Assembly (NCBI GenBank): GCA_027490575.1
Contig: JAIXXV010000032.1
Span: 77,211 to 128,977 of the forward strand
Length of the DNA: 51,767 nucleotides
From: a bacterium
Lineage (GTDB): Bacteria > Patescibacteriota > Minisyncoccia > Phycocordibacterales > CAIZLB01
Direction of reading: 5' to 3'
Part shown: piece after piece, positions 37,835 to 47,808 of the stretch
How positions within the stretch are numbered: the stretch's first letter is position 1
How the letters are laid out: every line of letters starts with the position of its first letter
Position numbers and translations under genes: made by a program
Notes under the pieces: model-generated
Database searches by the model: none
What the model was told of the DNA's origin: nothing
What the model saw: the letters and a program-made list of their open reading frames with translations, nothing else

Positions 37835-39124
37835 TTATCGTCCCAATATCGCATCCAGAGTATTCTTCTTTACAATCATTCTAGCAGGTATATATCCGGC
37901 GATAACAGTTGTAATCAGTAGAACAGTAACTCTAATCATTGTGCCAGTAAGTGGTGCATACAATATACCATCACTGAATGGGAAGTTTATCGGGTTAGCG
38001 TCAATATATGGCACCAAGAATCCATAGAGTATAGCGAGACCTATAACAGATCCAGATACTGCGTAAAAGATAGACTGGATGATATAAGATATCTCTATCG
38101 CCTTTGGACTTATACCAATACCTTTTAGTATTCCGATAAACTTTTTTCTAGTGATAGCGTTTACGAATATCACGATAAAGATAGTGATTGATGCCACAGC
38201 AATACCAATACTTCCAATCAGGTTACCTAGCAATGCAAATGTATTTGAAATATCTTGCAAGAACTTTGGCTGAGCCTCGACATATGTTTGTATTCGAGCA
38301 CCAATATCAAAACCATTGTTCAAAAGTATTTGCTTTAGTCTTATGGCATCTTCTTCAGTAGAACCTTCGGCAAGCTTTATAGATATTTCATCTACATTCA
38401 TATTTGTCCTACCAATGAGTTTCCTGGCCTCACTTTCTATCATGAAAACTCTAAAGTCATTTTCATCAACTTTTGACTTTATAAAGCCTCTAACTATCAC
38501 CTCTTTTGATCTATCACCGACTGTTAGTTCTAGTTTTTGTCCTATCTCCACATTTTTTAATGTTTGAAATCCTGATGTCTCGATAGGTGTGTATTTATAT
38601 AGCAGGTTGGCACCTATAAGAACACCGTCGGTGTCACTAGGAAGCAGGTACCCTCCTTCTATAACATAGTCAGAAATCCTTGTGATAGTGTTTTCCTGAA
38701 GAGGATCAATACCCACTATAGAAGCACCTACTTTATTTGGAGTTTCATCTTGTCGAAGCTTTCTTCTATAGTCTGCGTTTAGATTTCCAGAACCAATGTA
38801 TTTATATGAAAGTGCTTTAACTTCAGGTAGACCGCGTAAAACATTTAAAATATCCTGACTATTTTCAATCTGAGTTTTTTGTAAAAGTTTTGTTATCACC
38901 ACATCTCCAGTACCACGCTCTCTTTGTGCTTGAACAGAACTTTCGATAAGACCAACAAGTACACCGTTTACCACAACGAGGTTAAGAAAAGTTAAAGTCA
39001 TCACCGCAATGATCAAGAAAGTAGTCCAGAGACTGGCTCTTTTTATCTGGCGATATGCCAAAAAGTAACCAACTCTCCAAACATGCGCATCTTTTTTTAT
39101 TTTGATTTTATCTTTTGTTGGCAT
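37835..39124 (-). CDS. ABC transporter permease (FtsX/MacB-like)
   Basis: N-terminal TM, extracellular MacB-PCD-like region, three C-terminal TMs; sits between ATPase and adaptor genes. Confidence 0.88.
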   Translation of the reverse strand: MPTKDKIKIKKDAHVWRVGYFLAYRQIKRASLWTTFLIIAVMTLTFLNLVVVNGVLVGLIESSVQAQRERGTGDVVITKLLQKTQIENSQDILNVLRGLPEVKALSYKYIGSGNLNADYRRKLRQDETPNKVGASIVGIDPLQENTITRISDYVIEGGYLLPSDTDGVLIGANLLYKYTPIETSGFQTLKNVEIGQKLELTVGDRSKEVIVRGFIKSKVDENDFRVFMIESEARKLIGRTNMNVDEISIKLAEGSTEEDAIRLKQILLNNGFDIGARIQTYVEAQPKFLQDISNTFALLGNLIGSIGIAVASITIFIVIFVNAITRKKFIGILKGIGISPKAIEISYIIQSIFYAVSGSVIGLAILYGFLVPYIDANPINFPFSDGILYAPLTGTMIRVTVLLITTVIAGYIPARMIVKKNTLDAILGR

Positions 39125-39220
39125 TTTTTTGACTAATTCTTAATTTGTTTTTTTGTCTGATTTCTCTTGTATTTTGTCCCCAATGTCATCTGCTATCTGT
39201 TACCTGATACCTGTTATCTG

Positions 39221-40792
39221 TTACTTGTCGGCCTTCTTAACCACAACTCTATCACCCACCACCAACCCCTCTAGTATCTCAATCCTACCTTGTGTATCTA
39301 TACCTCCAGTTACAACTTTTCTGTTTACTCTAGTTCCAGCCTGATCAACTGTCACAACTTTCTCTGCTCCTTCTAGGAAAAGCGCCTCTTGAGGAATGAT
39401 AACAGATGCAGGTGTCTCAGCTGTCTGAATAGTGATGTTTGCTGTCATACCTGATCGTACTCTTTCATCTACTTCTACAAATTGAAGTTTTGTCTTGTAT
39501 GTTGATATGCCGTTGTCATTTGTCTCCGTAGGATCAACTTGTCCAACAGTCGCTTTGAAAATAATATCTCTACCGTATGCATCCAGCGTAACTCTTGCGG
39601 GTTGACCAACTCTCACCTTTGAAACATCTGACTCTGATATGAAGCTTTCTATCTCATAACCAGCTGAGCTGATCATTGATATTGCATTGACAGTAGTAGA
39701 TACAATCTCACCTTCTTTAACATCTACCTTTGTAATCACACCGTCAAAAGGTGCCCTGATAGTAGATTTAGAAAGTGCAGCCTGAGCGCTTTGTAGATCT
39801 GCTTGCGCACTTCTTAGTTGAGCTTGCTGTGAAGCTATTTGTTCAACAGTAGAGCCGTTTCTTTTCAATGATAGCTGTTGCTCTTTTGTTAGCTTTGCAG
39901 TTGTTGCAACTTTGTAAGACTGTTCTGCGGTTGTAAGTGTAGTGAAAGAAGAGCTAACTGATGTTCTTGCGCTTGATATATCATTTACATATTTATCTAC
40001 AGTAGTTTGAGACACTCCGCCTCCCGATGATTGAATGGCAGAAACAGCTCTAGATAGATCATTTAGAAAATCTCTCATGAAAGACATGTTTGTTCTAGCT
40101 TCAACTATATATTTTTGATCAAAAGTAGATACGTTCAGTCCTGCAAGTGAAGCGCTCCAGTCCCTCATGATTTCCCCCGCTCTAAGCCTTCTACTTTCCA
40201 ATGATGTTTGTAGGTTGTAATCATCAAAAGGAATAATTCTTGGTGTAACTGTTCTTGGATTTGTATACAGCTGATCTATTCTACTTCTAAGTGCATCATC
40301 TGATTTTGCATATGCATCTTTTATACTGTCTATAAGAGATTGTTTAGCCTGGTCAAATGCTATAACAGCACCTTCATATTCTGATTGTGCGATATTGATA
40401 TCTTCTTGCCTTGAACCTCTTTGTACCTCAGCCAACTTTGCAAGCTCTGCTTCAACTCTAGCTTGTCTTTGCAAGACTGTGGCATAAGCATCTCCACTAG
40501 AGAGTGAAGTCAATACTTGACCTTGTTTTACTTGATCTCCAACTTTTACATTGATTACAGAAACTCTACCAGGATTTTCAAAACCCAAAACCACATCTTT
40601 GGCAGCTATCACTTTACCAGTAACAGCTACCTCTTGTACAAAAGTAGAAGCTTCAACAGTGATGATTTCTTCGCCATTTGTGTTGCCACCTGAAAGCATT
40701 CTCCATGCCACTATAGCTATTATGAGTATTGCAGGTATATAGTATTTTTTACTTTTAAACTTACTAGCGAGGTTTTTGATTCTATTTTTCAT
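39221..40792 (-). CDS. HlyD/RND-family periplasmic adaptor (MacA-like)
   Basis: TVEASTFVQEVAVTGKVIAAKDVVLGFENPGRVSVINVKVGDQVKQGQVLTSL ... STIRAPFDGVITKVDVKEGEIV. Start set at internal Met; ORF extends to 40849. Confidence 0.9.
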   Translation of the reverse strand: MKNRIKNLASKFKSKKYYIPAILIIAIVAWRMLSGGNTNGEEIITVEASTFVQEVAVTGKVIAAKDVVLGFENPGRVSVINVKVGDQVKQGQVLTSLSSGDAYATVLQRQARVEAELAKLAEVQRGSRQEDINIAQSEYEGAVIAFDQAKQSLIDSIKDAYAKSDDALRSRIDQLYTNPRTVTPRIIPFDDYNLQTSLESRRLRAGEIMRDWSASLAGLNVSTFDQKYIVEARTNMSFMRDFLNDLSRAVSAIQSSGGGVSQTTVDKYVNDISSARTSVSSSFTTLTTAEQSYKVATTAKLTKEQQLSLKRNGSTVEQIASQQAQLRSAQADLQSAQAALSKSTIRAPFDGVITKVDVKEGEIVSTTVNAISMISSAGYEIESFISESDVSKVRVGQPARVTLDAYGRDIIFKATVGQVDPTETNDNGISTYKTKLQFVEVDERVRSGMTANITIQTAETPASVIIPQEALFLEGAEKVVTVDQAGTRVNRKVVTGGIDTQGRIEILEGLVVGDRVVVKKADK

Positions 40793-41066
40793 AATATTTA
40801 TAAGTTTTGGTGTTTTGTATTTTTTGGTATTTTTAATGATTTTATACATATCTCATGAACAATTTGTGAATATTCATGAAATATCAGTAAATGACCTTGT
40901 GTATTGTTAAAACTATAACATACAATTGCAAAATAATGAAAATAATGCTTTAATCTAGGCTCTATATAGGTCTTGGTAAGGTAGTGGTGGTAATACATCA
41001 GCGTCCTCTCAAAACACATTAGTCAGTATTATAAATATTATAAAAGACAAATAAACAAATAAATCA

Positions 41067-42869
41067 ATGGATATTAGAAATATAGCGATAATCGCCCACG
41101 TAGACCACGGAAAGACAACTATTGTAGACTCAATGATGAGATACACTGGTATGGTAAAAGACTCTAGTTCTATGGACTCAAACACTCTTGAGCAAGAAAG
41201 AGGTATCACCATCTATGCTAAAAATGCTTCTCTTATATACAAGAGCAAGAAAACTGGCCAAGATCACAAGATCAACATCATCGACACACCGGGTCACGCC
41301 GACTTCGGTTCTGAGGTGGAGCGTATTCTAAAATCTATTGACTGTGTACTCCTTGTTGTAGACGCCCAAGAAGGACCTATGCCACAAACTAGATTTGTAC
41401 TCAAGAAGTCTATAGAGCTAGGGCTAAAGCCTATAGTTATCCTAAACAAACTAGACAAGCCAGCTGCTAACCCAGGAAGAGTTCACGACGAGGTTCTTGA
41501 GCTTTTTATGGAGCTTGGTGCTGATGATTCACAACTAGACTTCCCAATGATCTACGCTATTGGTAGAGACGGTGTTGCAAAGAAAGAGCTTTCTGATGAG
41601 TTTGTAGATTTCGATCCATTGTTCGACCTTATCATTGACAAAGTAGCTCCAGCAGAAGACAAGAGTTCAGAACCACTAGTTGCTCAACCTTTCAACCTTG
41701 CATATGACAACTTCCTAGGAAGACTTGCTGTAGCTAGAGTTTGGAGCGGTACTATTAAGACAAACCAAGATGTTTATATAAAGAAACCTGATGGTGCTGT
41801 GCAAAAAGTAAGAGTTGTAAAACTTTTCACATTTGAAGGTATGGGCAAAAAGGACTCAGACATCGCTGTATCAGGAGATGTAGTTATGATTGCAGGTCTT
41901 ACAGGTGTTTATATCGGTGACACCATCACTGACAGCCCTGATACTCCTTCTCTTCCTACTATATCTATCGATGAGCCAACTATCTCATTGAACTTCCTAG
42001 TAAACGACTCACCTTTCGCAGGACGTGAAGGTAAGTTTGTTACAAGTAGACAGATCAGAGACAGACTAGAAAAAGAGCTTGAGGTGAACGTTGGTCTACA
42101 AGTAGATTTTGGAAATGCTGATAAAATGAAAGTGTACGGTAGAGGTGAACTTCACATTGCTATCCTACTTGAGCAAATGAGAAGAGAAGGTTTCGAAGTA
42201 CAAGTATCACAACCTGAGGTTATCATCAAAGAAATCGACGGCAAAAAGCAAGAGCCTTATGAAGAACTTGTAGTAGATACACCTGATGAATTCGCAGGTA
42301 CTATCATAGAAAAGCTTGGAAAGAGAAAAGGTATTATGTCATCTATGAAGCAAGACAGTGGTGTTACTCGTATGACTTTCGATATACCTACTCGAGGACT
42401 ACTAGGATTCAGAAGTCAGTTCGTAGTTGATACAAAAGGTGAAGGTATTATGTCATCTAGATTTACTGATTTCAAAGAGTATGCTGGTCCTATCGAAAAG
42501 CATGATGTTGGTTCAATGATCTCTATGGAAAATGGTAAAGCACTGACTTTTGCACTTGGTAACCTACAAACAAGAGGTACTCTATATGTAGGTCACGGTA
42601 CTGAAGTATATGCTGGTATGGTTATTGGAAATACATCAAAAGGAGATGAGATGGAAGTAAACCCTACAAAAGGAAAACAACTTACAAACATGCGTGCATC
42701 TGGAACAGATGATACTGTGTATCTTACTCCTCCACTTGAGATTACTATTGAGAGAGGTCTAGAGCTTATCAACAGTGATGAGTACCTAGAGATAACACCT
42801 CAATCAGTAAGACTTAGAAAGAAATACCTTACAAAAACAGATAGAGATAAAGCAAGTAAGTCAAAATAA
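41067..42869 (+). CDS. typA: GTP-binding protein TypA/BipA
   Basis: MDIRNIAIIAHVDHGKTTIVDSMMRYTG...IIDTPGHADFGSEVERILKSIDCVLLVVDAQEGPMPQTRFVLKK; C-terminal VRLRKKYLTKTDRDK. Confidence 0.98.
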   Translation: MDIRNIAIIAHVDHGKTTIVDSMMRYTGMVKDSSSMDSNTLEQERGITIYAKNASLIYKSKKTGQDHKINIIDTPGHADFGSEVERILKSIDCVLLVVDAQEGPMPQTRFVLKKSIELGLKPIVILNKLDKPAANPGRVHDEVLELFMELGADDSQLDFPMIYAIGRDGVAKKELSDEFVDFDPLFDLIIDKVAPAEDKSSEPLVAQPFNLAYDNFLGRLAVARVWSGTIKTNQDVYIKKPDGAVQKVRVVKLFTFEGMGKKDSDIAVSGDVVMIAGLTGVYIGDTITDSPDTPSLPTISIDEPTISLNFLVNDSPFAGREGKFVTSRQIRDRLEKELEVNVGLQVDFGNADKMKVYGRGELHIAILLEQMRREGFEVQVSQPEVIIKEIDGKKQEPYEELVVDTPDEFAGTIIEKLGKRKGIMSSMKQDSGVTRMTFDIPTRGLLGFRSQFVVDTKGEGIMSSRFTDFKEYAGPIEKHDVGSMISMENGKALTFALGNLQTRGTLYVGHGTEVYAGMVIGNTSKGDEMEVNPTKGKQLTNMRASGTDDTVYLTPPLEITIERGLELINSDEYLEITPQSVRLRKKYLTKTDRDKASKSK

Positions 42870-42882
42870 AACACATAAAAAG

Positions 42883-42906
42883 ACCGCGGTGCCTGTGCAC
42901 CGCGGT
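42883..42906. terminator. GC-rich terminator between convergent typA and 42914..43717
   Basis: ACCGCGGTGC-CTGT-GCACCGCGGT, perfect 10 bp stem with A/T-rich flanks. Confidence 0.85.
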
Positions 42907-42913
42907 TTGTGTT

Positions 42914-43717
42914 TTAATTTTCATTACTTCCTCCGCCCTCATCGCTCGGCACCCTGGATCTGATTGGTCCGCCCACTTCTAGGATGGCACCGATTGAAGC
43001 GTGCATCTTTTTTTCATCCATGATACCGGCGTAAGGAATTCCCAAAAGGGCATTGGCCAAGATATTTGGCATAGAGCTCAAGTCAAAACGTGACATGTCT
43101 GTCAGGCGAGAAGGCTGGTAACCTGTTGAGATAAACATAGTCTGCTTACCGACCAAACATATGCACAGTGAATCTAGCCTGGTTTCAGAGTTCGATTCAG
43201 ATTTGATATATCTAAGCCTATCTTGCCTAGAAAACATATTCATAACTTCCTCAGATGGATGCTGATTAGCAGGTCCTCTGAGAAAATCATTAACACCTGA
43301 TGCAGCGGGAATGTCCAAAATTGAAACCTCATCAATACCGAAACACTCCTGCAACTCTATCGCAACAGCCAGAATCAAAAGTGCGCTATACATGTATGAC
43401 GAGTATCCAATCTCAAACCTGTCACTGAATGTTACAGGCGCATGACCCGCCCCTGTAACAGATTGAGTTTCTGGAGCATAGGCGCAGACACTCACTGAAC
43501 GGCTCTCAGGGTGAATGATTATCCTCAATTCTCCACCGCAAGGAAAAGCCATTGTGTAGTGCTTATGCGGATCAAGGAAATCCACGAAAGATTGAGGGTT
43601 TGAATCGTGGAGAATTTTAAACCAATCTTTTGGAACTTCTACTTTTCTGACATCTGCAGGTTTCTTACGATCGAACGGCTTCGGTTGCCTTTTCGCTTTT
43701 GATTTAGGTTGTGACAT
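42914..43717 (-). CDS. Hypothetical protein, SD-led
   Basis: Strong SD AGAGGAGGT just upstream of ATG 43717 (MSQPKSKAKRQPKPFDRKK...). ORF track extends to 43789. Confidence 0.75.
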   Translation of the reverse strand: MSQPKSKAKRQPKPFDRKKPADVRKVEVPKDWFKILHDSNPQSFVDFLDPHKHYTMAFPCGGELRIIIHPESRSVSVCAYAPETQSVTGAGHAPVTFSDRFEIGYSSYMYSALLILAVAIELQECFGIDEVSILDIPAASGVNDFLRGPANQHPSEEVMNMFSRQDRLRYIKSESNSETRLDSLCICLVGKQTMFISTGYQPSRLTDMSRFDLSSMPNILANALLGIPYAGIMDEKKMHASIGAILEVGGPIRSRVPSDEGGGSNEN

Positions 43718-43941
43718 TATACCTCCTCTGTTGATTGTTGATTGAAAGATCATTTGTATTGGCAAAACCAATACGTGCATATAGTACAACTTATTTGAAA
43801 ATATTCAAGTCCCGCTTAATCTGATACCACTTAAGGTAACACAGGCAATGTTCACAAACGCACGCCCTCCCCCGACTATACACGTTTCTCCAACCCACTT
43901 TCCCATTTCTGTAATCGGCTCGCTTATTAAAAGTTAGTAAC

Positions 43942-43981
43942 AAACAAAAACACCTCCCCTTTCAGGAAAGTGTTTTTGTTT
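43942..43981 (-). terminator. Intrinsic terminator of the RRM gene
   Basis: AAACAAAAACAC ... GTGTTTTTGTTT 12 bp arms. Confidence 0.75.
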
Positions 43982-44033
43982 AGACTGGGTCTAGAGTTTG
44001 AACTGAATTGGTTTCCTTAGAAACTAGCTACTA

Positions 44034-44363
44034 TTAGTAGTTGTCGTTTCTTCTGAATCCGCCTCTGTCCCCGCCTCTATCTCCACCTCTGTTGAAATCT
44101 CTTCTTGGAGGTCTGTCTTCCATCGGCCGAGCTTCATTTACAATGATAGATCTACCGTCGAGCTCTTTCTCATTCCACATAGCGATAGCTGCTTGCGCCG
44201 CTTCGTCAGCCATTTCCACGAAACCGAAACCTCGTGAACGACCTGTTGTTTTTTCAACCATTACAGTTGCTGAAACAACTTCGCCTGCTTGAGAAAAAGC
44301 ATCCCTTAGACTGTCAGAAGTAGTCGCCCATGCGAGGTTTCCAACGTAAAGTTTGATTGCCAT
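44034..44363 (-). CDS. RRM-type RNA-binding protein with RGG-like C-terminus
   Basis: KLYVGNLAWATTSDSLRDAFSQAGEV (RNP2), RSRGFGFVEM (RNP1), C-terminal RGGDRGGDRGGFRR. Confidence 0.96.
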   Translation of the reverse strand: MAIKLYVGNLAWATTSDSLRDAFSQAGEVVSATVMVEKTTGRSRGFGFVEMADEAAQAAIAMWNEKELDGRSIIVNEARPMEDRPPRRDFNRGGDRGGDRGGFRRNDNY

Positions 44364-44545
44364 TTAGGATACTTGTTTTGCGTTTGATATAATTCTCCAT
44401 AGCCGACCCTCTTAGACCCCTGCTGACCGCAAAACGCGCTCCATTGGCTTCGAGAACTATGAATACTAGTATAGTACCACGGTATGTATGTGAGGGCAAT
44501 GCACATGTAAATGGTCTATGCGGATAGTCTCTACACAGATGGAAT

Positions 44546-47500
44546 CTAATTCCCCGTCCCCATCACCCTCCCCACCACCTCTCTCGTCAAAGGCCCAAAG
44601 AATCCTACCGCAGGTGTAATGTTGTTAGCTTTTTGAAATCTTGCAAGAGCATTTCTTGTAGCAGGTCCAAATGTATTTGTCTCTCTACCAACTGATCCTG
44701 CTCCAGTTCTTGCTACTGTGAAACCTAAAGCATTGAGTAATCTTTGAAGTTGTAGTACTGCCACACCAGATGAACCTTGTCTTAGGTTTGTTGTGAAGTT
44801 GAATTTTGGAATATTTGAAGGTGTTCCTGTTGTATTTGATTGGAACAATGGAACTTGTGCACAGAATGTACCAACACCACTTACACAGTACTGTACTGAT
44901 GTTACAGCTGTTCTTGCTCCTGCTGTGTTTGTGGTTGTAGTAGTTTGTGGTACATCTGGCTCTGGTACAAATACATATGTACCAAGTCTCATGAAATATT
45001 TTCTTGATTTGCTGTTGAAAGAAGTAAAGAAACCTCCAAGGAGTATGTCTCCATCATCTTGTACTACAACTGCATTGATTGGTGACCCTGTGCCTGTAGA
45101 GTAGTTTGTAGCAAATGTTGTGTCCTCAGTTCCGTCTGAGTTTAGACGTACGAGGTAGTTTCGAGTGTTTCCGTTGAATGTGGTGAAGGAACCTGCGACT
45201 AGTATGTCACCATCACTCTGAAGTGATATTGAGTTAACAGTGTCAGCAAATCCAGTACCGATGTTTGTTGCAAAAGTGGTATCCTCTGTACCATCTTGGT
45301 TTAGTCGAACTAGACGGTTTCTAGTGTTACCGTTGAATGCAGTAAATACTCCACCGGCCAACATGTCTCCATCACTTTGTAGTGATATTGTGTTAACAGT
45401 GTCATCAAACTCTGTACCGAGAGTTGTTGCAAAAAAAGTATCTTCTGTACCATCAGCGTTTAGTCTGACGAGACGGTTTCTGGTGTTACTGTTGAAAGTT
45501 GTGAATGATCCTGCAACTAATACCCTTCCATCACTTTGAACATACATAGCTTTCACAGCACCACCAAATCCAGTACCGAGGTTCGTTGCAAATGTAGTGT
45601 CCTCAGTACCGTCTGAGTTGAGACGTACGAGGTAGTTTCTAGTGTTTCCGTTGAAGGTTGTGAATGATCCTCCTACGAGTATGTCACCATCACTCTGAAG
45701 TGATATTGAGTTTACAGTGTCAGAGAATCCTGTGCCGATGTTTGTTGCAAATGTTGTGTCCTCTGTACCATCAGAGTTTAGGCGCACCAGACGATTTCTA
45801 GTGTTACCATTGAATGTGGTGAAGGAACCTCCTACTAGTATGTCTCCATCGCTTTGTATTGATATTGAGTTTACAGTGTCAGAGAATCCTGTGCCGATGT
45901 TTGTTGCAAAGGTTGTGTCTTCTGTACCATCTGAGTTGAGTCTGACTAGACGATTTCTGGTGTTTCCATTGAAAGTTGTGAATGAACCTGCAACAAGTGT
46001 TTTGTTGTCACTTTGTAGGGATATGGCTTGTACAGTGTCAGAGAAAGCAGTTCCTAGTCCTGTGTAGAAGAGATTGTCTTCTGTACCTGAGGCATGGGTT
46101 CTTGATATGGGTACAGTATTTACAAATGAGCTTAGTGGAAATACGTTTAGCGTACTGCTACTACCTTCAAGTGGATTGATACCTGGGGTATATGTGAGAG
46201 TTGTGATGTCGTTTGGAAGTATTGGAGTGGATATGTTTAGGCGCACTGTTGTTGTTGACACTTGTACTGATGAGATTGATCTTGATATACCATTAACAGA
46301 AAGTGAGAAGTCAGATGTTGCAGGTATTGATGAAGTGTTGAGGTCTTCATTGAACTCTAGGTCTATGTTTGAACCATCAGAACTAGAGTTGGTGGTGATG
46401 AGTTGGGGTGGGTAGTTTAGTAATTTAACTATTCCTGGCCAACGTCTACCATTGAATGTACCTGTGTCACGGGCACCACCGATAGCCAATATTGAGTTAT
46501 CACTTGTAATCGATATATAAATTGGCGCAGCATTTCCAGCAAAACCAGCTCCGAAATTTGTGTAAAAAGCAGTATCCTCAGTACCATCAGAATTTAGACG
46601 TACCATTGAAACCCTTGTAGTACTAGCATTATTAAACAAAGTAAACCCACCACTAACCAAAATCTTTCCATCAGATTGTAGTGCCAGACCAAATGTATCA
46701 CCACTAAAACCACCGCCTATATTGGCTGAGAAAGCAGTATCTTCTGTACCATCTGAATTAAGCCTGATTAGACGGAGACGAGTAGCTATACCATTGAAAG
46801 ATGTAAATTCACCTGCAATCAATATCTTACCGTCAGGCTGAATGACTGTTCTATTTATATCGGAAGACGTGTTGTCTACAAAACCTGACCCTAGGTTTGT
46901 ATAAAAATTAGTATCAACAGTTCCATCTGAGTTTAATCTAACAATTTTACGCCGAGCAGTTCCATTTAATGTACTAAATGAACCACTGACTATTATTTTA
47001 CCATCGGATTGTACATCTATATCGAATACTCCTCGGCCTGCAATCACTGAACTGAATCCTGTTCCAAGGTTTGTATAAAAGGAGGAGTCTTGAGTTCCAT
47101 CTGAGTTTAATCTGATAAGACCGTTCCTAGTTGAAGAATTAAAAGATGTAAAAGATCCTCCAACTAATATTTTTCCATCAGATTGTAGTGCCGCAGCATA
47201 TAACGTAGCAGATTGAACAAAGGACGTTCCAAGATTGGTATAAAAAGATGTATCTTCAGTACCATCACTGTTAAGTCTAACTAATTTTTGTCTTGTAACT
47301 CCATTTAGAGTTGTAAAACTACCTACAACCAATATTTTACCATCTGATTGTAAAACTAAATCTCTTACGACAGAGTTAAAACCAAAACTAGAGGTAGCAG
47401 TTTGGGTGAAATTACTATAAAAAGCAGTATCTTCAGTACCGTCAGTATTTAGACGCAACAGATAATTTCTTGTATTTCCATTGAATGAGGTGAAGCTTCC

Positions 47501-47713
47501 ACCGAGAATTATCTTTCCATCTGACTGTATTGCAGAAACGTTTAGTGTACTTGAGTCTGGTACACCCGTTCCGACATTATCCATAAAAGCCAAATCCTCT
47601 CTACCATCAAGCACATTAGCACTTGCAATTTTTGCAGGTACCGTAGGAAGTATGAGCGCCATGAGAAGCACTGATAAAATTATTTTTAGGATTTTGTTTT
47701 TAATTTGATTCAT
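44546..47713 (-). CDS. Secreted delta-60 repeat protein with C-terminal peptidoglycan-binding-like domain
   Basis: Repeats GTGFSDTVNSISLQSDGDILVGGSFTTFNGNTRNRLVRLNSDGTEDTTFATNI; C-terminus LQLQRLLNALGFTVARTGAGSVGRETNTFGPATRNALARFQKANNITPAVGFFGPLTREVVGRVMGTGN. Confidence 0.87.
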   Translation of the reverse strand: MNQIKNKILKIILSVLLMALILPTVPAKIASANVLDGREDLAFMDNVGTGVPDSSTLNVSAIQSDGKIILGGSFTSFNGNTRNYLLRLNTDGTEDTAFYSNFTQTATSSFGFNSVVRDLVLQSDGKILVVGSFTTLNGVTRQKLVRLNSDGTEDTSFYTNLGTSFVQSATLYAAALQSDGKILVGGSFTSFNSSTRNGLIRLNSDGTQDSSFYTNLGTGFSSVIAGRGVFDIDVQSDGKIIVSGSFSTLNGTARRKIVRLNSDGTVDTNFYTNLGSGFVDNTSSDINRTVIQPDGKILIAGEFTSFNGIATRLRLIRLNSDGTEDTAFSANIGGGFSGDTFGLALQSDGKILVSGGFTLFNNASTTRVSMVRLNSDGTEDTAFYTNFGAGFAGNAAPIYISITSDNSILAIGGARDTGTFNGRRWPGIVKLLNYPPQLITTNSSSDGSNIDLEFNEDLNTSSIPATSDFSLSVNGISRSISSVQVSTTTVRLNISTPILPNDITTLTYTPGINPLEGSSSTLNVFPLSSFVNTVPISRTHASGTEDNLFYTGLGTAFSDTVQAISLQSDNKTLVAGSFTTFNGNTRNRLVRLNSDGTEDTTFATNIGTGFSDTVNSISIQSDGDILVGGSFTTFNGNTRNRLVRLNSDGTEDTTFATNIGTGFSDTVNSISLQSDGDILVGGSFTTFNGNTRNYLVRLNSDGTEDTTFATNLGTGFGGAVKAMYVQSDGRVLVAGSFTTFNSNTRNRLVRLNADGTEDTFFATTLGTEFDDTVNTISLQSDGDMLAGGVFTAFNGNTRNRLVRLNQDGTEDTTFATNIGTGFADTVNSISLQSDGDILVAGSFTTFNGNTRNYLVRLNSDGTEDTTFATNYSTGTGSPINAVVVQDDGDILLGGFFTSFNSKSRKYFMRLGTYVFVPEPDVPQTTTTTNTAGARTAVTSVQYCVSGVGTFCAQVPLFQSNTTGTPSNIPKFNFTTNLRQGSSGVAVLQLQRLLNALGFTVARTGAGSVGRETNTFGPATRNALARFQKANNITPAVGFFGPLTREVVGRVMGTGN
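45050..47600 (-). repeat. Tandem delta-60 repeats; near-identical 159-bp units at about 45230..46010
   Basis: 53-aa period; adjacent units differ at few nucleotides, e.g. 'cagagaatcctgtgccgatgtttgttgcaaa(t/g)gttgtgtc' twice. Confidence 0.88.
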
Positions 47714-47808
47714 TATTTTATCTTTGGAATTTATCTTTCTTTAAATTCAACTTTTAATTACCGCTATCTGTTTTTTTCATTGTAACACAAGAAAACATGC
47801 AGGTGTAC

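Noticed and set aside
44306-44506. ORFs 44306..44506 and 44314..44499 on the minus strand
   Set aside because: They overlap the RRM start and its leader out of frame; no domain support.
45230-46010. Possible CRISPR array because of regular repeats
   Set aside because: Period is 159 bp, in frame with a coding sequence, with no unique spacers and no cas genes nearby.
45240-46415. Plus-strand repetitive ORFs opposite the delta-60 gene
   Set aside because: Shadow ORFs of the tandem repeats on the minus strand.
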